A stretch of DNA of 64,000 nt, taken from Sphingopyxis sp. YR583. Lineage in GTDB: Bacteria > Pseudomonadota > Alphaproteobacteria > Sphingomonadales > Sphingomonadaceae. A model generated the notes under the pieces. It was not told where the DNA came from and searched no databases. It saw only the letters and a list, made by a program, of their open reading frames with translations. The stretch is taken from assembly GCF_900108295.1 (NCBI RefSeq), contig NZ_FNWK01000002.1, forward strand, positions 434,001 to 498,000. Reading direction: 5' to 3'. The translations under genes and the position numbers were made by a program. Positions 51,628-60,032 of this stretch are shown piece after piece; the first letter of the stretch is position 1, and the number at the start of each line of letters is the position of its first letter.

Positions 51628-53036
51628 TTCACGTCTCCTTCACCCGGCTGGCCCAGTTCGAAATCGCTCACCGGACGCCGCTTCGGATCGTTCGCATCGA
51701 ACATCAGGGCGCCATCGATCCAGACCTTTTCGGGCCGCGTGTACGCGCTGAACGGGTTGCCGTTCCATAGCACGACGTCGGCCATCTTGCCGGGCTTCAG
51801 GCTGCCCGTCCGGTCCGCGATCCCCAGCGCCTTCGCCGGATTATACGACAGCCAGGTCCATGCCATCTCGTCGCTCACGTCGATCCCGATGCGGCGTCCG
51901 GCAGCACGCGCCTTTGCCGCTTCCTGATTGAGCCGCTGGATCTGGTTCGCATCGTCCGAATGGACGATCGTGCATGCGCCCGCCTTGTAGACGAGCGGGA
52001 TATTCTCGTTGACGCTGTCATAGGCTTCCATCTTGAAGCCCCACCAGTCGGCCCACATCGCCGAACAAATGCCTTCCTTGGCCAAAATATCAGCGATCTT
52101 GTAGCTTTCGACCGCGTGGTGGAAGGTCGACACCTTGTAGCCGAATTCCTTCGACATATCGATCACGAGCGCCATTTCGTCGGCGCGGTAGCAATGATTG
52201 TGGACGAGGATTTCGCCCGACAGCACGCCCGCGAGCGTTTCCATCGCAAGGTCGCGGTCGACCGCTTTCCCCTCATCCATCTTTTTCTTGTACGCGGCCG
52301 CCTTCTGCCAGGTCGCGCGGTTCACCGCGAAATTGCCCATGCGGGTCGAGGGCATCCGCCCCTTGCCGCCATAGACGCGCTTCGGATTTTCGCCGCACGC
52401 CATTTTCAGGCCATAGGGCGCGCCGGGGAATTTCATGCCCTGCACCGTGCGCGACGGCACATTCTTGAGCGTGATCGAGCGTCCACCCATCAGGTTCGCG
52501 CTGCCCGGCAGAATCTGCAGCGCGGTGACGCCGCCATTGGCGAGCGCGCGGCTGAACCCCGGATCCTGCGGCCAGACGCTATGTTCGGACCAGACTTCGG
52601 GGGTCGTCGGCGACGTCGCCTCATTGCCGTCCGAATGCGCGTCGACACCGGGCGAAGGATAATCGCCAAGGTGGCTGTGAATGTCGATCACGCCGGGGGT
52701 GAGGAACTTGCCCGTGCCGTCGATGACGTCGGCGTCGGTCGGCAAGTCCATGTCGGGCCCGCCGACGCGGTCGACCTTCCCGCTCGTCATCACGATCGAA
52801 CCATTGTCGATCCGACCACCCTCGCCGTCGAAGATGGTGACACCCTTCACCACCGTCAGGCGGGTCGGATATCCCTTGTAAGTCGACGGATAGGGATCCT
52901 TGTTGAACTTGGCCGGCTTGGCGGCCGGAGCGGCGGGCTCATCGCCCGCCGACTTCGCCTCGGTCCCCGACGCCGCGCAACCCGCGAACGCCAGCGACAC
53001 CGCAGCCAGCAGGCTGCCCTTCACACCCCGGATCAT
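51624..53036 (-). CDS. Amidohydrolase lipoprotein, metal site intact
   Basis: A 470-residue lipoprotein: lipobox AFAGC with C20, a short Ala/Lys-rich linker, then an amidohydrolase/imidazolonepropionase-like barrel. The metal site has H120 and H122 in GVIDIHSHLGD, a further histidine pair in ILVHNHCYRA and a later acidic ligand in VHSDDANQIQR. It probably hydrolyses peptides or cyclic amides at the cell surface or periplasm; the substrate is not determined. It starts three bases after the peptide transporter stop, and its stop overlaps the degenerate sister (ATGA). Confidence 0.9.
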   Translation of the reverse strand: MIRGVKGSLLAAVSLAFAGCAASGTEAKSAGDEPAAPAAKPAKFNKDPYPSTYKGYPTRLTVVKGVTIFDGEGGRIDNGSIVMTSGKVDRVGGPDMDLPTDADVIDGTGKFLTPGVIDIHSHLGDYPSPGVDAHSDGNEATSPTTPEVWSEHSVWPQDPGFSRALANGGVTALQILPGSANLMGGRSITLKNVPSRTVQGMKFPGAPYGLKMACGENPKRVYGGKGRMPSTRMGNFAVNRATWQKAAAYKKKMDEGKAVDRDLAMETLAGVLSGEILVHNHCYRADEMALVIDMSKEFGYKVSTFHHAVESYKIADILAKEGICSAMWADWWGFKMEAYDSVNENIPLVYKAGACTIVHSDDANQIQRLNQEAAKARAAGRRIGIDVSDEMAWTWLSYNPAKALGIADRTGSLKPGKMADVVLWNGNPFSAYTRPEKVWIDGALMFDANDPKRRPVSDFELGQPGEGDVK

Positions 53037-53039
53037 CGA

Positions 53040-54662
53040 TTACGCCCCTTTGGTTTCGGGATGGATGCCGGCGGCTTGCGGCTCGGCGAGTTCCTTCTGA
53101 CCTTCTACATCGTCGCCGTCACGCAGCGTGTCGAGATGCATCCAGCGCTTCACGATCGGGCTGAGCAACAGCACAACCACGCCGGCGCCGATCGCGATCC
53201 AGCCGAACAGTTGATAGATGTCGAGCAAGCCCTGCTTCGTCATCTGACCGTCGTGGCCGCCGGTGGCTTCTCCGATCTTGCCGGCAACGAAATTGCCGAC
53301 TGCGGTCATATAGAACCAGGCCCCCATGATCAGCGACGCGAGGAAGCTCGGCGCCAGCCGGTTCATCGCGCTAAGGCCGACCGGGCTGAGGCAAAGCTCA
53401 CCGGTGGTGGCAAAGAAATAATAGGCAAAGACGAGGATCACCGGCGTCATCGCGGCAACGCCATAGGCTTCGGCGCCCCAGACGAGGACGAGGTTCGCGA
53501 TGCCCATCTGCGCGAGCGCGAGGCCGAACTTGGCCGGCGCCGACGGCTCGGCGCCGCGCTTGCCGAGCCACAGCCACAGCGTAGCGAAGAGCGGCGCGAC
53601 GAGGATGATAATGATCGGGTTGATCGACTGGAAGATGCCCGCGGGCACGCCGCCACGATCGACGAAGCGGTCGGTGAACAGGTTCATCGAACCGCCCGCC
53701 TGTTCGAACAGGCCCCAGAACAACGGATTGAGGCTGATCAGGAACAGGATCGCAAACATGCGCTCGCGCGGTTCCTTTTCGAGTTTGAAGCTCTCGTAAA
53801 GCACATAACCGAGCAACGCGACGCCCGAGATAGCGAGCAAGCCCTGGATGACGTCCTGATATTGCACCAGCGCCCAGATCACCGCGACCGCCGCAAAGCC
53901 GACGGCATAGATGGTCATTTCGCGCGAGCGGGCGAGCGGAGCCGGCGCCTCACCGGCGCCGTTGAGAACGCCCTTGCCGAGCACGAAGACGATCAGGCCG
54001 GCGAGCATGCCGATGCCCGCGAGGCCGAAACCGAAGCCCCAGCCGATCGTCTGGCCGAGATAGGCGACGAGGATGGTGCCGAGCGCGGCGCCCGCGTTGA
54101 TACCCATGTAAAAGATCGTATAGGCGCTGTCGCGGCGGGTATCGGTGAGCTTGTAGAGCTGTCCGACCATCACAGAGATGTTCGCCTTCAGGAAGCCCGA
54201 GCCGACGATGATGAAGGCGAGCGCGGCCCAGAAGATGTTGATCGTCGGGTCATTCTGCCCGCCGACGCCCTCGACCGCCATGAGGCTGTGGCCTGCGGCG
54301 AGCAGCAGCCCGCCGAACAGCACCGCCTTACGCTGGCCAAGATAACGGTCGGCCAGATAGCCGCCGAGCACCGGCGTGATGTAGACGAGGCTAGTGTAGG
54401 CGCCATAGATCAGGTTCGACTTGCTGTCGCTGAACAGCCAGTGCTGCGTGAGGTAGAAAATCAGGATGGCGCGCATGCCGTAATAGGAGAAACGCTCCCA
54501 CATTTCGGCGAAGAACAGCATGTAAAGGCCCTTGGGATGTCCAGCGAATTCTGGCTTCCGGCTCGTCGCGATCAGCGCCCCGACGGTCAGGAATGCCCCC
54601 AGGAGGATCACCGCGATAACCGCGATCCAGTCGCCCTCCTGCCAAAGGCCAATATCTTTCAT
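53040..54662 (-). CDS. Proton-dependent oligopeptide transporter (POT/PTR family)
   Basis: A 540-residue MFS transporter with about 14 helices. The PTR2 signature is near the N-terminus (FFAEMWERFSYYGMRAILIFYL, around residues 50-70) and GIQALGYFPALGLANVSVMVG-like regions follow as in DtpD-type carriers. It imports di- and tripeptides with protons. The ATG at 54662 follows AAGGGACG; the TTG before it is less likely. First gene of a leftward unit with two amidohydrolase-fold genes, suggesting uptake plus breakdown of peptides. Confidence 0.92.
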   Translation of the reverse strand: MKDIGLWQEGDWIAVIAVILLGAFLTVGALIATSRKPEFAGHPKGLYMLFFAEMWERFSYYGMRAILIFYLTQHWLFSDSKSNLIYGAYTSLVYITPVLGGYLADRYLGQRKAVLFGGLLLAAGHSLMAVEGVGGQNDPTINIFWAALAFIIVGSGFLKANISVMVGQLYKLTDTRRDSAYTIFYMGINAGAALGTILVAYLGQTIGWGFGFGLAGIGMLAGLIVFVLGKGVLNGAGEAPAPLARSREMTIYAVGFAAVAVIWALVQYQDVIQGLLAISGVALLGYVLYESFKLEKEPRERMFAILFLISLNPLFWGLFEQAGGSMNLFTDRFVDRGGVPAGIFQSINPIIIILVAPLFATLWLWLGKRGAEPSAPAKFGLALAQMGIANLVLVWGAEAYGVAAMTPVILVFAYYFFATTGELCLSPVGLSAMNRLAPSFLASLIMGAWFYMTAVGNFVAGKIGEATGGHDGQMTKQGLLDIYQLFGWIAIGAGVVVLLLSPIVKRWMHLDTLRDGDDVEGQKELAEPQAAGIHPETKGA

Positions 54663-54791
54663 CAAAGCGTCCCTTTTTTCGATTATCTTGAGCGCGGCCG
54701 TCCGCCGCGCGAATGGGGCAACCTAGCGTTAAAATTGCGTATGGGAAGAATCTAATTGCGCCTGAAACCGCTTCGGGCGGGCCAAAAACTG

Positions 54792-54808
54792 TTGCGAATC
54801 GCTCGCAA
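54792..54808. promoter_or_regulatory. Small palindrome upstream of the nitroreductase gene
   Basis: TTGCGA (54792-54797), five-base spacer, TCGCAA (54803-54808), 30-46 bases before the ATG at 54838. It lies in the 175-base gap between divergent genes and could be a regulator site; the spacer also completes a GANTC site. Confidence 0.3.
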
Positions 54809-54837
54809 CTCTTGCGCCGAAGCCTATAAAACTCCAC

Positions 54838-55428
54838 ATGCGCGCCATGTTCAACGACAGCTCCTCTCTCCTCGCCCATCTTGCCACCCGCCGTTCGGGG
54901 AAGGCCCGCGACATGATCGCGCCGGGCCCCGACGCCGCCAAGCTCCGCGATATCATCGCACTTGCCCTGCGCACACCCGATCACGGCAAACTCGCCCCCT
55001 GGCGCATCGTCACGGTCGCCGACGACCAGCGCGAGGCCTTTGCGACGCTGCTCAAAAAAGCATGGGTTGCGGAAAATCCGGGCGCGGCCGGCATGGACCT
55101 TTCGGCGCTCGACCAGTTCGCGCATCAGGCCCCGACCTTGCTCGTCCTCCTGTCCACGCCGGTCGCGGGCAGCAAGATCCCGGTGTGGGAACAACAAATG
55201 TCGGCCGGTGCGGTCGGCATGAACCTGCTCCACGCCGCGCATGCGCACGGTTTCGTCGGGAGCTGGCTGACCGGCTGGGCCGCCTATAGCGCCGAAGTCG
55301 CCGCGGCATTCGGTGCCGGCGAAGGCGACACGATCGTCGGCTACTTCTTTCTTGGTACCCCGGCTCGCGAACTCGACGAACGCCCCCGTCCCGAATATGA
55401 CGACGTCGTGCGGTCATGGGAAATTTAG
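54838..55428 (+). CDS. Nitroreductase family protein (YdjA-like)
   Basis: A 196-residue FMN-dependent oxidoreductase. It has the RRSGKARDMIAPGPDA start (arginine-rich FMN site), LRTPDHGKLAPWRIV (about 45-59), a middle SAGAVGMNLLHAAHAHGFVGSWLTG and the late VGYFFLGTP, close to the YdjA group of minimal nitroreductases. The physiological substrate is unknown. An ATG three codons later (54847) would also fit. Divergent from the peptide transporter and followed by a GntR-type regulator 71 bases on. Confidence 0.88.
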   Translation: MRAMFNDSSSLLAHLATRRSGKARDMIAPGPDAAKLRDIIALALRTPDHGKLAPWRIVTVADDQREAFATLLKKAWVAENPGAAGMDLSALDQFAHQAPTLLVLLSTPVAGSKIPVWEQQMSAGAVGMNLLHAAHAHGFVGSWLTGWAAYSAEVAAAFGAGEGDTIVGYFFLGTPARELDERPRPEYDDVVRSWEI

Positions 55429-55464
55429 TTTCATAGTCGGCATCAAATTTGTAATTAGTCGCAT

Positions 55465-55493
55465 TTGACTGTGCTGCTGTCTTATGGCATTAA
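55465..55493 (+). promoter_or_regulatory. Candidate promoter of the GntR gene
   Basis: TTGACT (55465-55470), 17-base spacer, CATTAA (55488-55493), only six bases before the ATG at 55500. If it is the real promoter, transcription starts almost at the start codon and the mRNA is leaderless. Confidence 0.35.
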
Positions 55494-55499
55494 GGCGGC

Positions 55500-55847
55500 A
55501 TGCTCGATCAGTCAAAACCCGTGTACCAGCGCCTGCGCGATGTCATCGCCAACGCCATCCTCGACGGCACGTTCCGTGACGGCGACATGTTGCCGTCGGT
55601 CCGCTCGCTCGCGGCCGAGGAAGGCGCCAATCCGCTGACCGTAGCCAAGGCCTATCAGACCTTTCAGGACGAAGGGCTGGTAACGGTCAAGCGCGGGGTC
55701 GGCATGTTCGTCGCCCAGGGCGCGACCGAACGCCTGCGTGATCTGATGCGCGCCGACTTCCTCGCCAATGTCTGGCCCCCCGTCGCAGATCAGATGCGCC
55801 GCATCGGCCTCGACGCGCGCGCGCTTCTGGACCTTACCGAGGCCTGA
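55500..55847 (+). CDS. Short GntR-family regulator (YtrA-like)
   Basis: A 115-residue regulator with the N-terminal GntR winged helix-turn-helix (PVYQRLRDVIANAILDGTFRDGDMLPSVRSLAAEEGANPLTVAKAYQTFQDEGLVTVKRGVGMFV, about residues 7-72, shown only in part here by key segments). A short tail follows instead of a full ligand-binding domain. That size is typical of the YtrA subfamily, usually linked to ABC transporters. None is adjacent, so its target is unknown. No Shine-Dalgarno is obvious. Confidence 0.87.
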   Translation: MLDQSKPVYQRLRDVIANAILDGTFRDGDMLPSVRSLAAEEGANPLTVAKAYQTFQDEGLVTVKRGVGMFVAQGATERLRDLMRADFLANVWPPVADQMRRIGLDARALLDLTEA

Positions 55848-55880
55848 GCGCGCTTTCGGAGCGCCGCGGAAAGTTCGAGT

Positions 55881-56774
55881 TCAGCCGCGACCTTCGTAGA
55901 GGTCCGCCAAGGTCGGTCGTTTTCCGAAACCGAGTCCACGCAACATGTCGGCATCGCGGCCCTTCTTTTCCGACAGACAATGTCGCTCCAAACGGCGCCC
56001 GCCCGTAGCAAGACCCGCCAGCCCAGTGGGCGCGTAAACATAATCGCGGACAATGAGGACATGTGCGTCGTCGAACGGGATTCGATCCTCTCGTCTGTAG
56101 AGCGAGAGCCATTTCATATCCTTGCTCCACTTGCCCCGGCTTTCGACATTCAGCCCCCGCCGTTTGAGCGCCACCCTGTCGGCCATCACCCCGCGGACAC
56201 CCGGGTCGTTGTCGCACAGCGATTCAAACTCGGCGCGGCTGTTCATCAGATTGACGACATCCCGTCCGGCGTAAGCCAACGATGAGACGACCGCCGCAGC
56301 AACCAGCAAAGACGCGCCGATCCGGGGCCACCGCACACCATGTGCGCGACCATAAACCAGTGGATGCATGCCGCCGACGCAGGCACCGAAAACAAGTTGG
56401 GCGTTATCGACCGCATAGGTCCCGGAGAAATGCCAGATAGCCAGCCCCCCGACCAAGCCGATGATTGCGAAGGCGAGCGTCGCGACGAAAATATGTTCGG
56501 ACAAGTGGCGGCGAGTGAGGGCCATTAAAGGAATTCCGAGCAGCAATCCGACCGGAACGGCAATAAAAAGGGCAAAGAAAAGGACGATATTTGCGACCAG
56601 CAGGAAATTCATCCCGCCGTCAATGGGTGTGGAGGCCTGAACATGCGGGTTGATCGCAGCATAAATCATTGCCGCCAGCACCGAACCCAAAACCGATGCA
56701 ATGACGGATATGCGCCCTAGATGGCTGCGCCCGGATCGTTCGCTTTCCTTTTTCATCAGTTTCTCGATCGCCAA
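55881..56774 (-). CDS. Membrane protein of unknown function
   Basis: A 297-residue protein with about four or five hydrophobic helices in the first 180 residues. A soluble C-terminal part has two cysteines (SLCDND and RHCLSEK). No family is recognised. The TTG at 56774 has AGGAAG at about six bases; an ATG at 56756 (MKKESERSGR) is a good alternative. It is 24 bases downstream of the TPR lipoprotein gene in the same direction, so it may be the last gene of the Prs operon. Coding is supported by codon structure and the membrane pattern only. Confidence 0.65.
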   Translation of the reverse strand: MAIEKLMKKESERSGRSHLGRISVIASVLGSVLAAMIYAAINPHVQASTPIDGGMNFLLVANIVLFFALFIAVPVGLLLGIPLMALTRRHLSEHIFVATLAFAIIGLVGGLAIWHFSGTYAVDNAQLVFGACVGGMHPLVYGRAHGVRWPRIGASLLVAAAVVSSLAYAGRDVVNLMNSRAEFESLCDNDPGVRGVMADRVALKRRGLNVESRGKWSKDMKWLSLYRREDRIPFDDAHVLIVRDYVYAPTGLAGLATGGRRLERHCLSEKKGRDADMLRGLGFGKRPTLADLYEGRG

Positions 56775-56798
56775 ACTGAACTTCCTGCTTTGCTTCGC

Positions 56799-58646
56799 CT
56801 AACGCCCGATCTGCGCGGCCTTGTCGCGCAAATCCGCCGCAGCCTGCTTCTTGCCGCGCCGGTCGAGCAGGTCGGCGTAAAACTCCATGATCCCGCTGTT
56901 CAACGGCTGCATTCGATAGGCGCGGTCGATCAGCGGCAGCGCGCGATCGTCGTCGCCTTTCGCGACCCACGCCCGCGCGAGTTCGCGCAGGACCACAACG
57001 TCGCGATCACCGATACGGCGGCGGACATGCTCGAAATGCGCGATGGCCTCGTCCCAATGCTCGATATCCATCGCAAGATGGCCGGCCAGCCGATCGGCGG
57101 CGATGCTCGACGGCTGGATGTTGCGCAATGCGAGGATCGCCGCGCCGGACCCGGCGGCATCGCCCGCTCGAAACAGCGCATTGGCGAGGCGCAATGTCGT
57201 CCGCTCGCTCGCGTCGAGGCTGCGCGCCGCGCGATAGGCCGGTACCGCCAGATCATATCGCCCGCCGGCAAGCGCCGTGTCACCGAGCAGGATATGTGCA
57301 TCGGCAACGCCGCGGTTCGCGTCGCGGAGCTTCGTCGCCCGGAGAATCGCGCGCGCGCTGTTCCCGCCGGCAAGGTCGGCGGCAATCGCCGGGATCACCT
57401 TGGCAGGGTCGAGCGGTTCGGCATCGGCCGCCATCGTCAGCAGCCCATAATCGTCATCGGCGGCAAAGGGCACCGCTTCGCCGGGCGAGAGCGCCGCTGC
57501 GCGCGCCAGATAGTCCGCCGATTCGATCCGCCGCCCCAGTTCGGCCGCCGCACGCGCCGCAAGCAGCAGCGACCAGCTATCGGCGTCGGGACGCCGGACC
57601 AGCGGCAGCAGCGCGTCGAGAGCGGCATCGGCGTCGCCATCGGCCCATTCCGCCGCCCCCAGAATGCGCCGCGCGGTAAAATTCTGCGGCTGCTCGTCAA
57701 GCAAGCGGTCGGCCCATGTCGCCGCGACCGCCTCGCCCCCCAGTTCGAGTTCGACGATCGCGCTCAGCAGCATGAAGGAGGGCTGCTCGTCAAGTTCGCC
57801 GCGCGTGCGCTGGAGCAGGCTGCGCGCGAGCCGATAATTTTCCGCGCGCGCCGCGACCACGGCTTGCAGGTAAAAGAGGCGTGGGTCGCGCGGCACGATC
57901 GTCGCGGCGTGGCGCAACGCGGTCAGCATGTCGCGATACCGGCCAAGGTCGCCCAGCGTCGCCGCCTGTTCGATCAGCGCATCTTCATTATCGGGATCCG
58001 CGGCCAGCGCCTTTTCATACCAGTCGAGCGAGGCGGTCAGGCCCTCCTGCGTCCGCACGAGGTTCGCCTTCAGCGCCAGCACCGCGCTGTTCGTCTTGTC
58101 GAGTTCGATCGCATAGTCGACCGCATCGCGCGCACCGGGCGTGTCTGCATAAGCGTCGCGAAAACGGGCGACATCGACCCACAGCGCCGAGTTGCGCGGC
58201 AATTCGTGCACCGCCCGGTCATAGGCTTCGCGCGCCGCGCCCAAGTCGCCGCTCGCCAGATGGACGTCGCCCGCGACCCACGCCGCCTCGCCGATCATCT
58301 CGGGGATGATCGGCCCGTCATCCAGCGTTTCGAGCGCGCGCGAACCTTCCCCCTGCATCGCATAGGCACGCGCCAGCAGCGGGCGCAGCGCCGCCGCGCT
58401 ACCTCCCGCGCCCAGCGCACCCTTCACCGCCGCTTCCGCCCCCACGCCGTCGCCCAGCCGGATCGCGACGCGCGCCAGCTCAACCCGCTCGGCGATCGCC
58501 GCCGGGTCGTTCGCGATGGCTTCCTGAAGCGCGGCACGGCGCTCGATCAGCGTCTTGCGCGGCGCGGCGGACGGCGCGTCGTCACATGCTCCGAGCAGCA
58601 GGGCCACGAACAGCAGCGCACTAGTACAGACGCGGCGGAAATCCAT
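56799..58646 (-). CDS. TPR-repeat lipoprotein (PrsT-like)
   Basis: A 615-residue protein with a lipobox (LLGAC, C21) and many tetratricopeptide-like repeats from about residue 45 to the end, for instance ALETLDDGPIIPEMIGEAAW and AREAYDRAVHELPRNSALW. In exosortase A (PEP-CTERM) loci the histidine kinase PrsK and regulator PrsR are accompanied by a large TPR lipoprotein called PrsT (TIGR02917). This gene directly follows prsR (TGA-ATG) but is about 280 residues shorter than the size I recall for PrsT, so the name is tentative. It may scaffold polysaccharide export or protein sorting in the periplasm. Confidence 0.82.
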   Translation of the reverse strand: MDFRRVCTSALLFVALLLGACDDAPSAAPRKTLIERRAALQEAIANDPAAIAERVELARVAIRLGDGVGAEAAVKGALGAGGSAAALRPLLARAYAMQGEGSRALETLDDGPIIPEMIGEAAWVAGDVHLASGDLGAAREAYDRAVHELPRNSALWVDVARFRDAYADTPGARDAVDYAIELDKTNSAVLALKANLVRTQEGLTASLDWYEKALAADPDNEDALIEQAATLGDLGRYRDMLTALRHAATIVPRDPRLFYLQAVVAARAENYRLARSLLQRTRGELDEQPSFMLLSAIVELELGGEAVAATWADRLLDEQPQNFTARRILGAAEWADGDADAALDALLPLVRRPDADSWSLLLAARAAAELGRRIESADYLARAAALSPGEAVPFAADDDYGLLTMAADAEPLDPAKVIPAIAADLAGGNSARAILRATKLRDANRGVADAHILLGDTALAGGRYDLAVPAYRAARSLDASERTTLRLANALFRAGDAAGSGAAILALRNIQPSSIAADRLAGHLAMDIEHWDEAIAHFEHVRRRIGDRDVVVLRELARAWVAKGDDDRALPLIDRAYRMQPLNSGIMEFYADLLDRRGKKQAAADLRDKAAQIGR

Positions 58647-60032
58647 TCAGGCCTGCATCCGATACTGTTTAAGCAGATCATAGAGCGTCGGGCGGCTGAT
58701 CCCGAGCAGCTTGGCCGCTGCCGAGATATTGCCCTCGCTCTGCGTCATTGCGCGGCGGATCGCAACGCGGTCGGCCGCCTCGCGCGCACTGCGCAAGTTG
58801 AGCCAGGCCTCCTCGCCCTCTCCGTCACCGTTCCCGCTACCCGCGAGGTCGAGATCTTCGCGCAGTACCAGCTTGCCGTCCGCCATGATCACCGCGCGCT
58901 TGATGCGGTTTTCCAGTTCACGAACATTACCGGGCCAGCGCCCCTCGTCGATCGCCTGCAGCGCATCGGGAGCAAAGCCGCGGACGGCCGGGTTCATCTC
59001 GGGCGCATATTGATGCAGGAAATGCCGCGCTAGCAGCACGGCATCGCCCGGCCGCTCGGCGAGCGAAGGAATCTTCACGACCATCTCGGCGAGCCGGTAA
59101 TAAAGATCGTCGCGAAAGCTCTGTTCGGCGATCATCGCGTCGAGATCGCGGTGCGTCGCGCACACGATCCGCGTGTCGACCGCAATCGCCTTGCGTCCGC
59201 CGATCCGCTCGATCGTCCGTTCCTGCAGGAACCGCAGCAATTTGACCTGCAACGGCAATGGGATGTCGCCGACTTCGTCGAGGAAAAGCGTCCCGCCGTG
59301 CGCGAGTTCGATCTTGCCCTCGGTTGTCTTCACCGCGCCGGTAAATGCGCCTTTTTCATGCCCGAATAGCTCGCTTTCGAGCAGGTTTTCGGGGATCGCC
59401 GCGCAGTTGATCGCGACGAAGGCACCGTCGCGCCGCGCGCTTGCCTCATGGAGTCCGCGCGCGAGCAATTCCTTGCCCGTACCACTCGCACCGAGCAGCA
59501 TGACACTGACATCGAGGTTCGCGACGCGCTCGATCGTGCGCGCGACCTTCTGCATCTCGGGTGCGCCGGTGATCATCCCGCCAAGCACGCGATTGTCGGT
59601 CGCCCCCTGCTCCGCCAGCCGGGCATTTTCGACCTCCAGCTCGCGGACATGAAAGGCGCGGCGAACGATCAGTCCCAATTCCTCGATGTCGATCGGCTTC
59701 TTGTAGAAATCCCACGCGCCGTTCGCGATCGCGGTCAGCGCGCTCGTTCGCTCGCCATGTCCCGATACCACGATCACCTTGGTGTCGGGCTTGACCTCCA
59801 AAATGGTCTTCAGCGTCCGGAACCCCTCGCGCGTCCCGTCGGGATCGGGCGGCAGGCCAAGGTCGAGCGTGACGACATCGGGCTCCTCAGCGCGCAGCAG
59901 TTCGATCGCCGCATCATGGTCGCCGGCAACGAAGACCTGATAATCCTCATACGCCCATTTGAGCTGCGTCTGCAGCCCCGGGTCGTCTTCGACCACCAGC
60001 AATTTGCGCAGATTGGCCCCGCTGTCGTTCAT
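58647..60032 (-). CDS. prsR: PEP-CTERM/XrtA-linked sigma-54 response regulator PrsR
   Basis: A 461-residue NtrC-type regulator with receiver (phosphoacceptor D57, K112), AAA+ domain and Fis-type HTH near the end (ISAAAKLLGISRPTLYDLLKQY). The ATPase motifs are canonical, unlike the regulator at 38325: Walker A GASGTGKE (181-188), GAFTGA (228-233) and Walker B LDE (251-253). Its place after prsK (ATGA overlap) identifies PrsR (TIGR02915). With RpoN it should activate promoters carrying the PEP-CTERM regulatory motif. Confidence 0.9.
   Translation of the reverse strand: MNDSGANLRKLLVVEDDPGLQTQLKWAYEDYQVFVAGDHDAAIELLRAEEPDVVTLDLGLPPDPDGTREGFRTLKTILEVKPDTKVIVVSGHGERTSALTAIANGAWDFYKKPIDIEELGLIVRRAFHVRELEVENARLAEQGATDNRVLGGMITGAPEMQKVARTIERVANLDVSVMLLGASGTGKELLARGLHEASARRDGAFVAINCAAIPENLLESELFGHEKGAFTGAVKTTEGKIELAHGGTLFLDEVGDIPLPLQVKLLRFLQERTIERIGGRKAIAVDTRIVCATHRDLDAMIAEQSFRDDLYYRLAEMVVKIPSLAERPGDAVLLARHFLHQYAPEMNPAVRGFAPDALQAIDEGRWPGNVRELENRIKRAVIMADGKLVLREDLDLAGSGNGDGEGEEAWLNLRSAREAADRVAIRRAMTQSEGNISAAAKLLGISRPTLYDLLKQYRMQA

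Noticed and set aside
51960..54755. A 931-residue plus-strand open frame
   Set aside because: It overlaps the amidohydrolase and peptide transporter genes on the other strand, which have clear homology and coupling. The product is charged and low in complexity.
56721..59033. A 770-residue plus-strand open frame
   Set aside because: It lies antisense to the TPR lipoprotein and prsR. Composition is Arg-rich shadow coding; no motif is present.
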